Origin: Siderastrea radians
Taxonomy: Eukaryota; Cnidaria; Anthozoa; Scleractinia; Rhizangiidae
NCBI GenBank assembly: GCA_964017195.1
Contig: OZ024894.1
Location: 34,779,614-34,843,613, forward strand
Direction of reading: 5' to 3'
DNA: 64,000 nucleotides
Shown here piece by piece: positions 55,081 through 64,000 of this stretch. How positions within the stretch are numbered: the first letter of the stretch is position 1; each line of letters opens with the position of its first letter. The position numbers were made by a program, and so were the translations under genes. The notes beneath the pieces were generated by a model. It was not told the origin of the DNA. It searched no databases and worked only from the letters and a program-made list of their open reading frames with translations.

Positions 55081-55875
55081 CGGGAATAGTTGATCAAATG
55101 GTTTGCAAACTGAAAATTCTTGCGTCTCTTGTAAAGGAGGGTCAGTTTCTAAGCGTGTCCTCGGGCTATGGTTAGATGAAAACAGAAAGGAAATCATTCG
55201 AGCGATTCAAGCACTCGGCAAAGAAATAGCCAGGCTGACGAACCTGAACGACCCATCGAGAGGAATGAGAGGGGATGCGAGTAATAAGTAGTTTAGTGTA
55301 ATTAAATAGTATAATTCAATCTGGTTATGTGGTACATCGGACTACAAGTGCGAGATTAAATTTTCAAACCTAGTGCACGTGCTTTAGCGTAAAAAAAGGA
55401 GTGCGATTAAAAAAACCTGTTTTTATTTCGTCAGGCGGAGTTACTCTTCCCATGCAGATGTTATATAGATCGTCAAATAACGGCGGCGTGGGTGAGAGAA
55501 CCCAAGAAGCGTGTTTCAAATTAGCCCGGCTTACCACGTGTCTCACTGACCTCGTTCATGGGTTCCTTCTCTACAGAGACGAACGAAGGTTTTATGAACG
55601 TGTTCATATCCGTCTTGAGATTCCCAAAAGTCGCACTTGGAGCCAATGTCGTACTTGTTTTCCGGTCTGAAAGCATTTGAGGACATGTTATACTTATATT
55701 TTAGATTTAGGCTAAAATTTGGTTATTCTAAATAAACGATTTAAATTTTCGACATTTACGAGGATTGTTTTACGCTGTAAAGGAGCAATAGGCTTTGACA
55801 TTACAATATTTGAACACAACCACGAGACCTCGTCCGTGTAACGGTTATTTCTTTAAATATATACGATTTAAGTAT
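55081..55875. other. two unrecognised plus-strand ORFs
   Basis: ORFs at 55103-55291 (62 codons, with a hydrophilic WLDENRKEIIRAIQALGKEI stretch that could be helical) and 55401-55670 (89 codons) have less biased composition than their surroundings. I recognise neither, and clear splice sites are lacking. They could be exon remnants. Confidence 0.25.
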
Positions 55876-55981
55876 AGCTTGCGTAGCAAGCGTTTCCGCA
55901 GTTTTTTTTTTTTCGCGCGATCAAAAGCGAAAAATGATTCAAAACTGTAGAAAACCCTACGGTAACCCTTGCTACGCAGGG
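55876..55981. mobile_element. short fold-back MITE, CTTGCGTAGCAAG type
   Basis: GCTTGCGTAGCAAGCGTTTCCG at the left is answered by ACGGTAACCCTTGCTACGCAGG at the right, and a second inverted pair (CGCAGTTTT with AAAACTGTAG) lies inside. Similar short elements are common in cnidarian DNA in my recollection; no search was possible. Confidence 0.5.
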
Positions 55982-56764
55982 TAATTCAAGTAGAACGTTT
56001 ATTGATATTTAGCACTTTTTTCGATATCGATGTTCTTGACGTCATGTTGCCACTGAACGTAAAGAAATGTGGCTGGGATTCTGAGTAAAAGTCCTTTGAA
56101 CTAACAAGAGCACGGAGTGCATAAAACACTTTTCTCAAGCGGTTTAAAGATACCTATCCACGGTTGCTTAGAAAAAAGATAGAAAAAAGCTTCGAAGTTG
56201 CCAAGTTGATTTGATTTTACATCGTAAGGAGAATTAAACCACCCATTAAATAGTTTCGTTTTGTTGAAATCGAACAGTCCCATGGTCTTTGTGATAACTC
56301 ACACTTACCCCTTCAATTGTAACTTTTGATTTTCGTACGCATTTTCGCAAAGCACGGGTTATAAACCTCCTGTCAAGGATCATATATTCGTTGGGCACTG
56401 CCGCGAAGCTGGAGAAAGCTAACGAGTACGCCCAGAGATATGCACAATGTATAGCCGAGGACTAAAACCTATTTCTAAGTATCACCATGATGGCAAACAT
56501 GACCCATAAGCTAAGATAAGTAACAATCATGGCCACGAAAATTTTGCTTAGTTTGACTTCCTTCTGCACACCCACTGTGCCAAGGACGGTCCGAAGGTGG
56601 GACAAATGCTCCCGAACGTACTTGACAATCCCGTAAAACCAGTTGAACATGACGGCAAGAGAAGGAAAAATCCACAGAGACACCACAGCGATCATAACTG
56701 ATTTTCCTGTGAGCGCCAGGGTCTCGATTGTCCTTCCGGGGCTGCTGCAAACGTGTTTCCCCTG

Positions 56765-56807
56765 CACGGCGGTTTAATATATGACCGGTACCACCAGTCA
56801 CGGCGGT
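56765..56807. repeat. 34-bp frameshifting insertion with 9-bp direct repeats
   Basis: CACGGCGGT occurs at 56765-56773 and 56799-56807, separated by 25 bp. Removing one period (34 bp) would bring the two GPCR reading frames into register, which is why I read it as an insertion. The 25 bp contains the short palindrome GGTACC/ACCGGT. Confidence 0.7.
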
Positions 56808-58432
56808 ACAACATGCAAACAGCCAAATGAAGATGAGGCCATACGTGGTTTTCCTGCAAGTTATTGGGCGGACGGGGGCGCGACAAATGGCGTCATAGCG
56901 GTCAATACCAATGGCTGCTAATGCCATAATGTTAACGGCGAAACAAGTAAACATGGTGAAGAATCTTGCCAAACACACTGTTTAGGAAAACAAATAGATT
57001 TAAAATTAAGGTGTTCTTAAATGCATTTTGTAGAATACCCCCATTTGTGAACAAACATCATATGAAAGGACTTCTCAGCAGCTGTTAATTGTGGTCACAT
57101 TTAAATATTTGATCCAAAAACTACAAATACAGGATTTTGTTATTCAACAAATTGTCACTATGCCCATATATGGTAAGGAAGCCCTCAATATCTGTCATCC
57201 GTACATAACAGATATCCTGAGATAGACGTAAATGACCATATTTGGAAGTGCACTGCAGATTTTCTTTCATTGCTTGTTTGGCGGCCATTTTGAAAAGCGA
57301 GGCAGTTTAGCAGTGTTCTTCGGAAATTTTAACTCCCTGGAAGAAACTTTCCACGATTAACAAAAAGTCAACAAGTATTTGCTTCAGCTCACAAAGATAT
57401 CCAGAGGTTGACTTGGAATTTTCATAGTTAGAACGCAACCAAGAAAATGCTATTGCGAACGAAGCAGCAGACTTGCTTACGGAAAGTTGTAAAGTTGAAA
57501 AGATTTTATTCACAGGAAGAGGACTTATTCTCGGTAAGGAAGCAATATTTTTTTTTACTTTGTCTAGTCATTTCGAAACATAAGTTGGTAAGTAAGTCTT
57601 TTTAAGTGAACGGTAGTAAACTTCGATTTCTTGAAGTTCTGTTTTGATTTTTATTATGTGTTGCTAGCTTTTAGCGTTTTCATCATAGAACCATAGTTTT
57701 TCTCGTTCTGAAAATGGTAGTCGATGAGAATTTGTTGAATAATAAAACAATTATCTTGCTCAATCTTCTGGAATATCCCCTGATTTAGCCAACTCGGCCT
57801 ACGGCCTCGTCGGCTACGTATCAGGTGATATTCCGCGCGATTTCGCAAGAAAATTATTAAATGAATAGCACCACTGAAAAGAAATGGTGAGTAGCTTTTG
57901 TTAGAATGGCCACATTTTTTAGGATTTTATCTAACAAGTAACGTATCATATTAAGTATTGCCACAAAGTGCACCTTTTATTTGAATGGTCACATTTTAGG
58001 ATTTCATCCAAAAACTAAATTAAAATAGTGCATTATGAACAGAACAATAGGAAAGTTGTAATTGTAAGTGGCGTTTAATTTGAATGGTCTTATTTTAGGA
58101 TTTCGTCTAAAAACTAATACATCAGTACTAAAGAGCAGCTTAGTTTGCGATTCCATCCACAAACTAACAGAGCAGCATAAACCAAATACCGCAGGAAAGT
58201 GCTGACGCGTAGCTTTCATTTGATGTCGCGATATCGAATTGAAATAAATTTAGGGCTCAAATTAATGTCATTACCACCTGTTACAGATAATTATCAGAGA
58301 AAAGGCCTTCAAATTCTTCAATAGCTCTGACATTGATGGCTCTTACGTAACCGGCCGTTAAATGACCAGGTTGAACTTGCTAAGAATGAATTTTTTTATC
58401 GCCGAAAGCGATCGGTTTTCTTCCAAACTTAA

Positions 58433-58832
58433 GGGCCTCCACAGACTAGACACAAGTTGTCGACAACTAAATGTTATCGACAACTAAATTTTGTCGACAA
58501 CTAATCCTGTCGGATGCAAGCATTCCACACACTGGAGTGTTAGCGGTTGTCGACATCTAAGTCAGGCCAGCGAGAGCTTGGGAACTAACGTTCACTACGC
58601 ATGCTCATAACGCATTACGTGACCACGCAGTTACGATACTTGTCCAACCAATCATTCCCAACAACCAGTTTCCCTTTTCGAAAAGGGAAACTGCCTAGTT
58701 GTCGACAACTAAAAATTTAGCGTTTAGTTGTCGACAATTAATCTCACACACAGCGTTTTTTAGTAGTCGATAACATTTAGTTATGGACAGCAAATAGTTG
58801 TCGACAAGTAAATGTCTAGCCTGTGGAGGCCC
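58433..58832. mobile_element. 400-bp Harbinger-like MITE in the GPCR intron
   Basis: The ends GGGCCTCCACAGACTAGACA and inverted GGGCCTCCACAGGCTAGACA (one mismatch) are flanked by TAA on both sides (58430-58432, 58833-58835), the 3-bp TWA duplication typical of PIF/Harbinger. Subterminal repeats of GTCGACAACTAA fill about 100 bp at each end in opposite polarity. A 28-bp perfect palindrome (58666-58693, core CCCTTTTCGAAAAGGG) lies near the middle. No coding capacity. Confidence 0.8.
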
Positions 58833-59341
58833 TAAAGGATATTAATTAAGATATTTTAATTTTCAATTCAAGGAAATTTTGGACGTGCTAAAATGTTAGA
58901 TAATAAATTCTGCATGGCCATAACAAATTAATGAAACGAAATAACACAAAAAGGGTGTCAATTCTCTTTTACTCAGAAAAAAGTTCTTCAGCCCTCCCAT
59001 CAAAAGCGGAACCCATAAAACTTCTAAAAGAAATAACGCATGAATGAAACATCATCTGCATTTTCACCGACATCGGTGCTGCCATTGATCGCTCTAACAT
59101 GAAGAGGAAGGCTGATTAGACAAGCGATGAGATCGGCGGCAGCAAAGTTTGTGATAAGAGGTTTATCGGGCGTTAAATCCCCATGACGATACTTGAAGCT
59201 GAAGACGAGAAGAATCGAATTTGCGGTGATGCCAAGGAAACACGCTATTCCTAAAAGAACGTTTTGTGCCACTAATCCTGAGCAAGGAGCATTTGTTTGT
59301 TCCTGTAAACTTCCAGGCGAAAGATGAAATTCGAAGAGTTA

Positions 59342-59847
59342 TGCGCCGATCAATTCGAAACTTCAACGTCCCCGCCCCCGGGCATACCCCGGGCATTTGA
59401 CTGTGCATCGTGTCCTGGGAGGGGGGAATTTGAACATTGCGTTGGAAGGGTGGGGAATTTGAACCGGTATATCTCTTGTTCTGACGTAATACGCCCGTGA
59501 GTTTTTTCGGTTTTTGCAGGGTTTGATGGATTTACAAGATGTAATTTCGCCTTTGTTAGTGAATAACTCTTTCCAAAGGGTCTTTAAAAGACGTTTGAAG
59601 GTGTCATCACGGCATATCTCTCTCTGAAAGGCGTGTAAAGTGTTTGATTTGAGACGAAGTTTGTCTTTGAGAAGAGGTAGTCCAGTACTAATTGGTGGGG
59701 CATTTGAACGGCTTTTTTGTCCCGAGGGGAGGGAATTTGAACAAGGCAATCTTATAAAGTTCAAATGCCCGGGGGGGGGGGTTGCCCGGGGGGGGTTACC
59801 CGGGGGGTTGCCCGGGGGGATGTTGAGCTTTCGAATTGATCGGCGCA
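59342..59847. mobile_element. 506-bp Harbinger-like MITE splitting GPCR codon 2
   Basis: The ends TGCGCCGATCAATTCGAAAC and inverted TGCGCCGATCAATTCGAAAG are flanked by TTA on both sides (59339-59341, 59848-59850), a TWA-type 3-bp duplication. The interior has poly-C/G stretches with CCCGGG and GGGCATTTGA motifs at both ends. The ORFs here (up to 161 codons) are low-complexity and not real. A diverged relative lies at 61123-61549. Confidence 0.8.
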
Positions 59848-60525
59848 TTACTCATGACGCAGTTTCCACCGCACGTTTTGCGTTGTTGGCTGCAAATTTG
59901 TGCTTAATCACGCTGTAGTTTTTACCGGAGCTTCTGACATCACAGATAAATAATTATTTACGAATTTAAATCTTCTAATCCCTGCTGAACTCTACCAATT
60001 GCTAAGGGAAGGTACGTTTTTTCTTGGGGGGGGGAGGGCTGGGGAATTTTGGTATTTTTTTCCCAAAAAAGTGTTGGCCCTCCCTTGCGTTTTAATAAAA
60101 AAACTCCTGACCCCCCACCTTTAAGTGACTGACAAAGGTGCGACCCTCCCCTCAACTACTACATGGTATGTTCCATGCTGTAGAAACCTCAGAACGTTTC
60201 GCTTGTGAACTCAAAGTGTTTGAATATGAATATATCTCGATATTGAATGTGTGGGCGCTGAAACAAGGAAAATGCGAACAATCAGTGTGGGATATTTACA
60301 TTTTATAGCTGAAGTTTGAATATGGAAGCATTTGAGTATTATAAAAGTTTTAAACATAAAATAGCTAACTAAGGCAAAATACACGCTCTTCTTTCCGGCA
60401 TTGCTGTTTGTTATTTTAACAGAAAGGTTTATCTGTTTAGCATGCGAAATCTGCCTCTCAAAAACAAATATTTCCTACATTTCTGACGGAACTAAACGAC
60501 TCAGGAGATCAGGCAGCGGATAGCC

Positions 60526-62112
60526 GGGTGACCCGAAAACACTGACCCCCGGTCCGTGGACCAGTCCAACGGACTGGGTCCACGGACCACCTCACGGACC
60601 GGTCCATGGACCACCTATACGGACCACCCCTACTGACCCCCTCAAAAAATTCAATAAAAAAATGAATAAAAAATAAATATAAATGAAAATATAATTTCTT
60701 ACCCATAGTCGACCCTCAATCGCGTTTCGCGCGGTGAGATCGCGAACTGCCACGAGTCCACCCTATATAACTGTACATTGTCGGTATTGCACCAATTTAG
60801 CAGGCTTAGGCAAATCCAAACTGTCGTTCATCTGTTGTACGAAATGCGAACAGGAAGAAAATAAAGACAAATGGAGAAGTTTTGCTGTTTTGTTGGTGTT
60901 TCTTGCCACCGCCATTTTGTTCGGTCCATTTTCCCACGGGTCCAAGATCCACATTAGCCCCAGTCCACGAACTTCACACGCTTGTCGAGTTGATTCGGTT
61001 TCTATTACTGTTTACCTTGGGATATGGTGGGGGCCAGGAGGGGGGGGGCAAAAAAATTGCCTTATTCTACCACCAACCTTTGCCCTACCATCTCAGACAG
61101 GACGTCTGTTGTTAAAATATGATGTACCAGTCAGATTGAAGCTTCAACATCCCCCCGGGCAACCTCCCGGGCATTTGAACTTTTGAAGATTAGCTTGTTC
61201 AAATTCCCTCCCCTCGGGAGGGAAATACCTCTCCTCAGAGACAAATTTCGTCTTCAATCAAACACTGTTCACGCTTGTCAGAGAGAGATATGCCGTAATG
61301 ACACCTTCAAACTTCATTAAAAAACCGTTTTGAGCGCGTTATTCACTAACAAAGGCGAAATTCCACTTGGGAATCCGTCAAACCCTGCAAAAACCGAAAA
61401 ACCTCACGGGCATATTACGCTAGAACTAGAGACAAATCTGGTTCAAATTCCCCACCCTTCCAAGGCAACGTTCAAATTACCCCCTCCCCGGGCACGATGC
61501 ACAGTCAAATGCCCGGAGAGGATATTGAAGCTTCAATTTGACCGGTACATAAATGGCCTGTAGCCAAGGGCGACAATAAGGGAATATGGTGGAAAACAAC
61601 GCTGTTGGCCAACCATACAACCCGGCAGTAATTTTTCAAAAACAAAACAAATTCAATGACAATTTTCACAATGGGATTTTCCTTTCTGAATTAAGCCTGG
61701 GGCTTATGTGGATCTTCGACCCGGAATGGGCCGAACAAAATGGCAGAGGCAAGAAACACCGACAAAACAGCAAAACTTCTCCATTTGGCTTTATTTTTTT
61801 CCCGTTCGCATTTCATACAACAGATGAACAACAGTTTGGATTTGCTTAAGCCTGCTGAATTGATGCAAATACTGACAATGTACAATATAGAGTGGACTCA
61901 CCGCGCGCAACGCGATTGAGGATCGACTATGGGTAAGAATTTATATTTTCATTTATATTTATTTTTTATTCATTTTTTTTCTATTACATTTTTTGAGGGG
62001 GTCAGTAGGGGTGGTCCGTATAGGTGGTCCATGGACCGGTCCGTGAGGTGGTCCGTGGACCCAGTCCGGTGGACTGGTCCACGGACCGGGGGTCAGTGTT
62101 TTCGGGTCACCC
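60526..62112. mobile_element. 1.59-kb MULE-like element with 10-bp TSD and long TIRs
   Basis: The ends GGGTGACCCGAAAACACTGA and their complement are flanked by a perfect 10-bp direct repeat GCGGATAGCC (60516-60525, 62113-62122). The TIRs are long, about 438 bp left (60526-60963) and 416 bp right (61697-62112). Their outer 120 bp consists of GGTCCGTGGACC-like repeats, a GC-rich set of overlapping short palindromes. A 9-11 bp duplication with TIRs of several hundred bp is the classic MULE signature. No transposase is present. Confidence 0.85.
61123..61549. mobile_element. 427-bp MITE nested in the MULE-like element
   Basis: The ends TGTACCAGTCAGATTGAAGC and inverted TGTACCGGTCAAATTGAAGC are related to the 59342-59847 MITE, which is the same family by its CCCGGG/GGGCATTTGA interior. 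The flanks are TGA (left) and TAA (right), consistent with a TAA duplication that mutated once. It is the innermost of three nested elements. Confidence 0.65.
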
Positions 62113-62492
62113 GCGGATAGCCAACAGCAAGAAGCTGAAGAAATGATACCTGAGCCAAGTACTTATCGATACGGACGGCCGAGAAAAGGACACGAGTCCT
62201 CCGAGAAAAACTATGTGCCATGACATAATATACATGTAGAAATGTAACCTAGTACCTATAATAAAACACCAAATTAAATTAAAGTAGGTGAAAATAAAAT
62301 CTTAATCTGCAAGAAAAATGAAAAGCAACATCACAAAAATTCTCATTAAAAAATTCTGGAAAATATGTGTGACCCTGCCTTGAGTAGCTCACATGAGATA
62401 TGGCCCTCCCCTTTTGGTGCTCACTTTCACTGATGACCCTCCCCTCTGAGGCCCCAGCCCTCCCCCCTCAAGAAAAAACGTACCTTCCCTAA

Positions 62493-64000
62493 CAAAATTG
62501 GGTTTTTAGAATCAATTATTGAAGAGCCCCGGAATCACCGGAGTCTTAGCCCATGAAACAAGAATACCTACAGCTGCTATTGAAAAAAGTCTTGTTATAC
62601 CAGTATCATGCAGAAAAAGAAACATGACAAATGGACTTTAAACAAATGGGAAAAATTTGCATATAATTGAGTTTGTCTGACATAGCTTGATACGTATTAG
62701 TAACAAACGCTTCCTATAATTCTAACGATTGGTTCGCTTACAGGCAGTGCAAGGAAAAATTAAAACTGAACAGCGGGATTTTGAGTTTCTTTATTTGTTT
62801 AATCAGATGCAACACGATTCTCAGAGATGATAACAAATTTTCCATTTGTCGTTTAACACATGTTAAACAGAGTAGTAATTGTTCATAATTAAATAAAACA
62901 GGCCTTCAATCAGAAAATTGAAGCAACGCTCCGAAATTCTTTTTCATTTCCTATGTCATTTAAGGACGCTTAAGCTTAAGATGGATATATTTGTCGATTA
63001 ACACGAATTCATATGTTTAGAATGAACATTGATGAGAAAACGAAGTAATCTTATTTTCCGGATTTGTTAGCTTGAACTTTTATGTCAGCAAACCTTTCTA
63101 GAACTGTGAATTTTCTTAAATCTTTACAGCCCAAAATACCAATTTTGATATCTCAGTTAACACAAGACTCAATTCCCCTGAACTCCCCTGCTTAACGAGA
63201 CCATAGAGGACAGTACGAAAAGAAAAAATATACTGTTATTGTTTAATCAAAACAATCGAGGCGAAATTATCTTTCCAAAGAGAGACATGTCTTGGGAAAA
63301 AATTCTCCTTTATCTACAGCGAGAACTGTAGTAATAGTAATAACATTCCAGAAAACATGTAAACAGGACATAATTGAGATATGCCTCGTTCTTTTAAACT
63401 CTGAATCTAGTCATTGTTTACAATATCCTCGGCAAAACTCCTACCAAAATCCATGCAAGTAACGAATCGATGAAAAAGCACATCCTCATTTATGAATCTA
63501 CTGAAGTAGGTCTTTAAAAATATTCGTTAAACCTAATTCTGATTTCTGAACTGTTTGCTTGAATTTCAATAATTTTATTTGGACTTAAGAGACTTAAGAC
63601 TTAAGCTTATGTGTGAATTAATTTTGTTTATCACTTAATATTAGTTTCCAGAAGGCGACTGCAATTTGCCATTTTTTTCGATCTCAGTACCTCCATGAAT
63701 GAAATAAAAGCACTGCATTATGGAAAGTGCTTTTTTTTTACTATTTTTGTCACTTATAATGGAATGTTCATGTTTTAGAAAGTTCAAATAATTAATGCAT
63801 GCATTTTTTTGGTTTTCTCAAAAATCATCGTATTCCCAGAAGGGGGCGAGGGGGATCCAGATGTAAGCAAAGGATTTTTTTATGCAATTGACATATTTGT
63901 ACTGATGTGCTTTTGCTTTCTAAAGGCAATCTGGCTTGTTTAACTGACAATTGTCTGCTGGGATTAGTTAGAACATGTTTGATTAACTGCGATTGGCTCT
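62493..64000. other. AT-rich DNA, no recognisable gene
   Basis: No substantial ORFs, repeats or element ends to the window edge. Confidence 0.5.

Larger units (their letters stand above)
56246..59855 (-). pseudogene. rhodopsin-class (class A) GPCR pseudogene, two exons
   Basis: Exon 1 (to 59068) encodes TM1 (ITANSILLVFSF, with the conserved Asn) and TM2 (FAAADLIACLISLP, with the conserved Asp). It ends at a phase-1 donor G/GTGAAA. Exon 2 starts at 56977 after TTTTCCTAAACAG and continues the frame into TM3 with the DRY motif (GIDRYDAICR), TM4, TM5, TM6, then a TM7-like stretch with a degenerate NPxxY (VPNEY), ending at TAA 56246-56248. It is broken by at least three lesions: a 34-bp insertion with 9-bp duplication at 56765-56807 that shifts the frame, an in-frame TAG at 56462-56464 between TM6 and TM7, and a MITE (59342-59847) that splits codon 2 of the probable ATG start (59855). 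A one-base shift near the N-terminus also seems needed. The ligand cannot be inferred. Another MITE lies in the intron. Confidence 0.8.
60006..62489. mobile_element. Harbinger-like element hosting a MULE-like insertion
   Basis: GGGAAGGTACGTTTTTTCTTG at the left is answered by its exact complement at the right, and similarity continues through GGGGGGAGGGCTGGGG. TAA flanks both sides (60003-60005, 62490-62492), the TWA duplication of PIF/Harbinger. Without the inner insertion and its extra target copy it is about 0.9 kb and non-coding. CCCTCCC-type motifs recur in both arms. Confidence 0.7.

Noticed and set aside
59363..59848. 161-codon ORF rich in Pro and Gly on the minus strand
   Set aside because: It lies within the TIR MITE and comes from its C/G-rich repeats; no codon bias or domain.
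60734..61186. Membrane-like ORF present in both arms of the MULE-like element (left plus strand 60734-61186, right minus strand 61691-61885)
   Set aside because: The two arms share the frame, but nearly all base differences between them change amino acids (for example Thr/Ile, Leu/Ser, Gly/Ser, Gln/Arg, Glu/Lys). This is the pattern of neutral drift, not of a selected protein.

Overview
The window looks like nuclear DNA from an invertebrate animal, most likely an anthozoan cnidarian such as a coral or sea anemone. The basis is an intronless TPR-CHAT gene of the kind expanded in cnidarians, a rhodopsin-class GPCR relic with a canonical phase-1 intron, a tRNA-derived SINE and many TIR-bearing DNA elements in AT-rich sequence. 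The species cannot be named from sequence alone. Coding density is very low: I support one intact gene (TPR-CHAT, minus strand, 7.9-10.9 kb), one broken gene (GPCR, minus strand, 56.2-59.9 kb) and one tentative spliced gene (plus strand, 49.4-51.8 kb). Almost all the rest is repeats.

Layout. 0-7.8 kb: AT-rich DNA with a fold-back, a SINE in a TTTACATG-motif cluster and a small TIR repeat. 7.86-10.89 kb: the TPR-CHAT gene, whose 3' end is a coding microsatellite. 11.46-23.24 kb: an 11.76-kb segment bounded by a 19-bp inverted repeat and a perfect 11-bp direct repeat, holding a 4.15-kb tandem array arranged L-A-B-A-B-A. 24.7-25.5 kb: a 62-bp minisatellite. 26.7-31.0 kb: a 4.3-kb GAA/GAAC satellite that creates very long false ORFs. 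31.78-44.58 kb: a 12.8-kb TIR element with AGCCTGGT subterminal arrays, carrying at least three nested elements: a MULE-like one with a 10-bp TSD, a TTAA-flanked Kolobok-like one and a small MITE. 44.6-49.3 kb: pyrimidine-rich unique and diverged repeated DNA. 49.4-51.8 kb: the putative spliced gene with a poly(A) signal. 52.5-55.1 kb: an old, diverged tandem array of roughly 65-75 bp units. 56.2-59.9 kb: the GPCR pseudogene, hit by two Harbinger-like MITEs. 60.0-62.5 kb: a three-level nest (Harbinger-like, then MULE-like, then MITE).

The genes show no sign of working together. The coherent theme is mobile DNA: at least six elements have matched ends and recognisable target-site duplications of 3, 4, 10 or 11 bp, yet no transposase gene is visible, so all appear non-autonomous. 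The most unusual object is the 11.5-23.2 kb array, where each A module ends with the same inverted terminus plus the same 11-bp motif.
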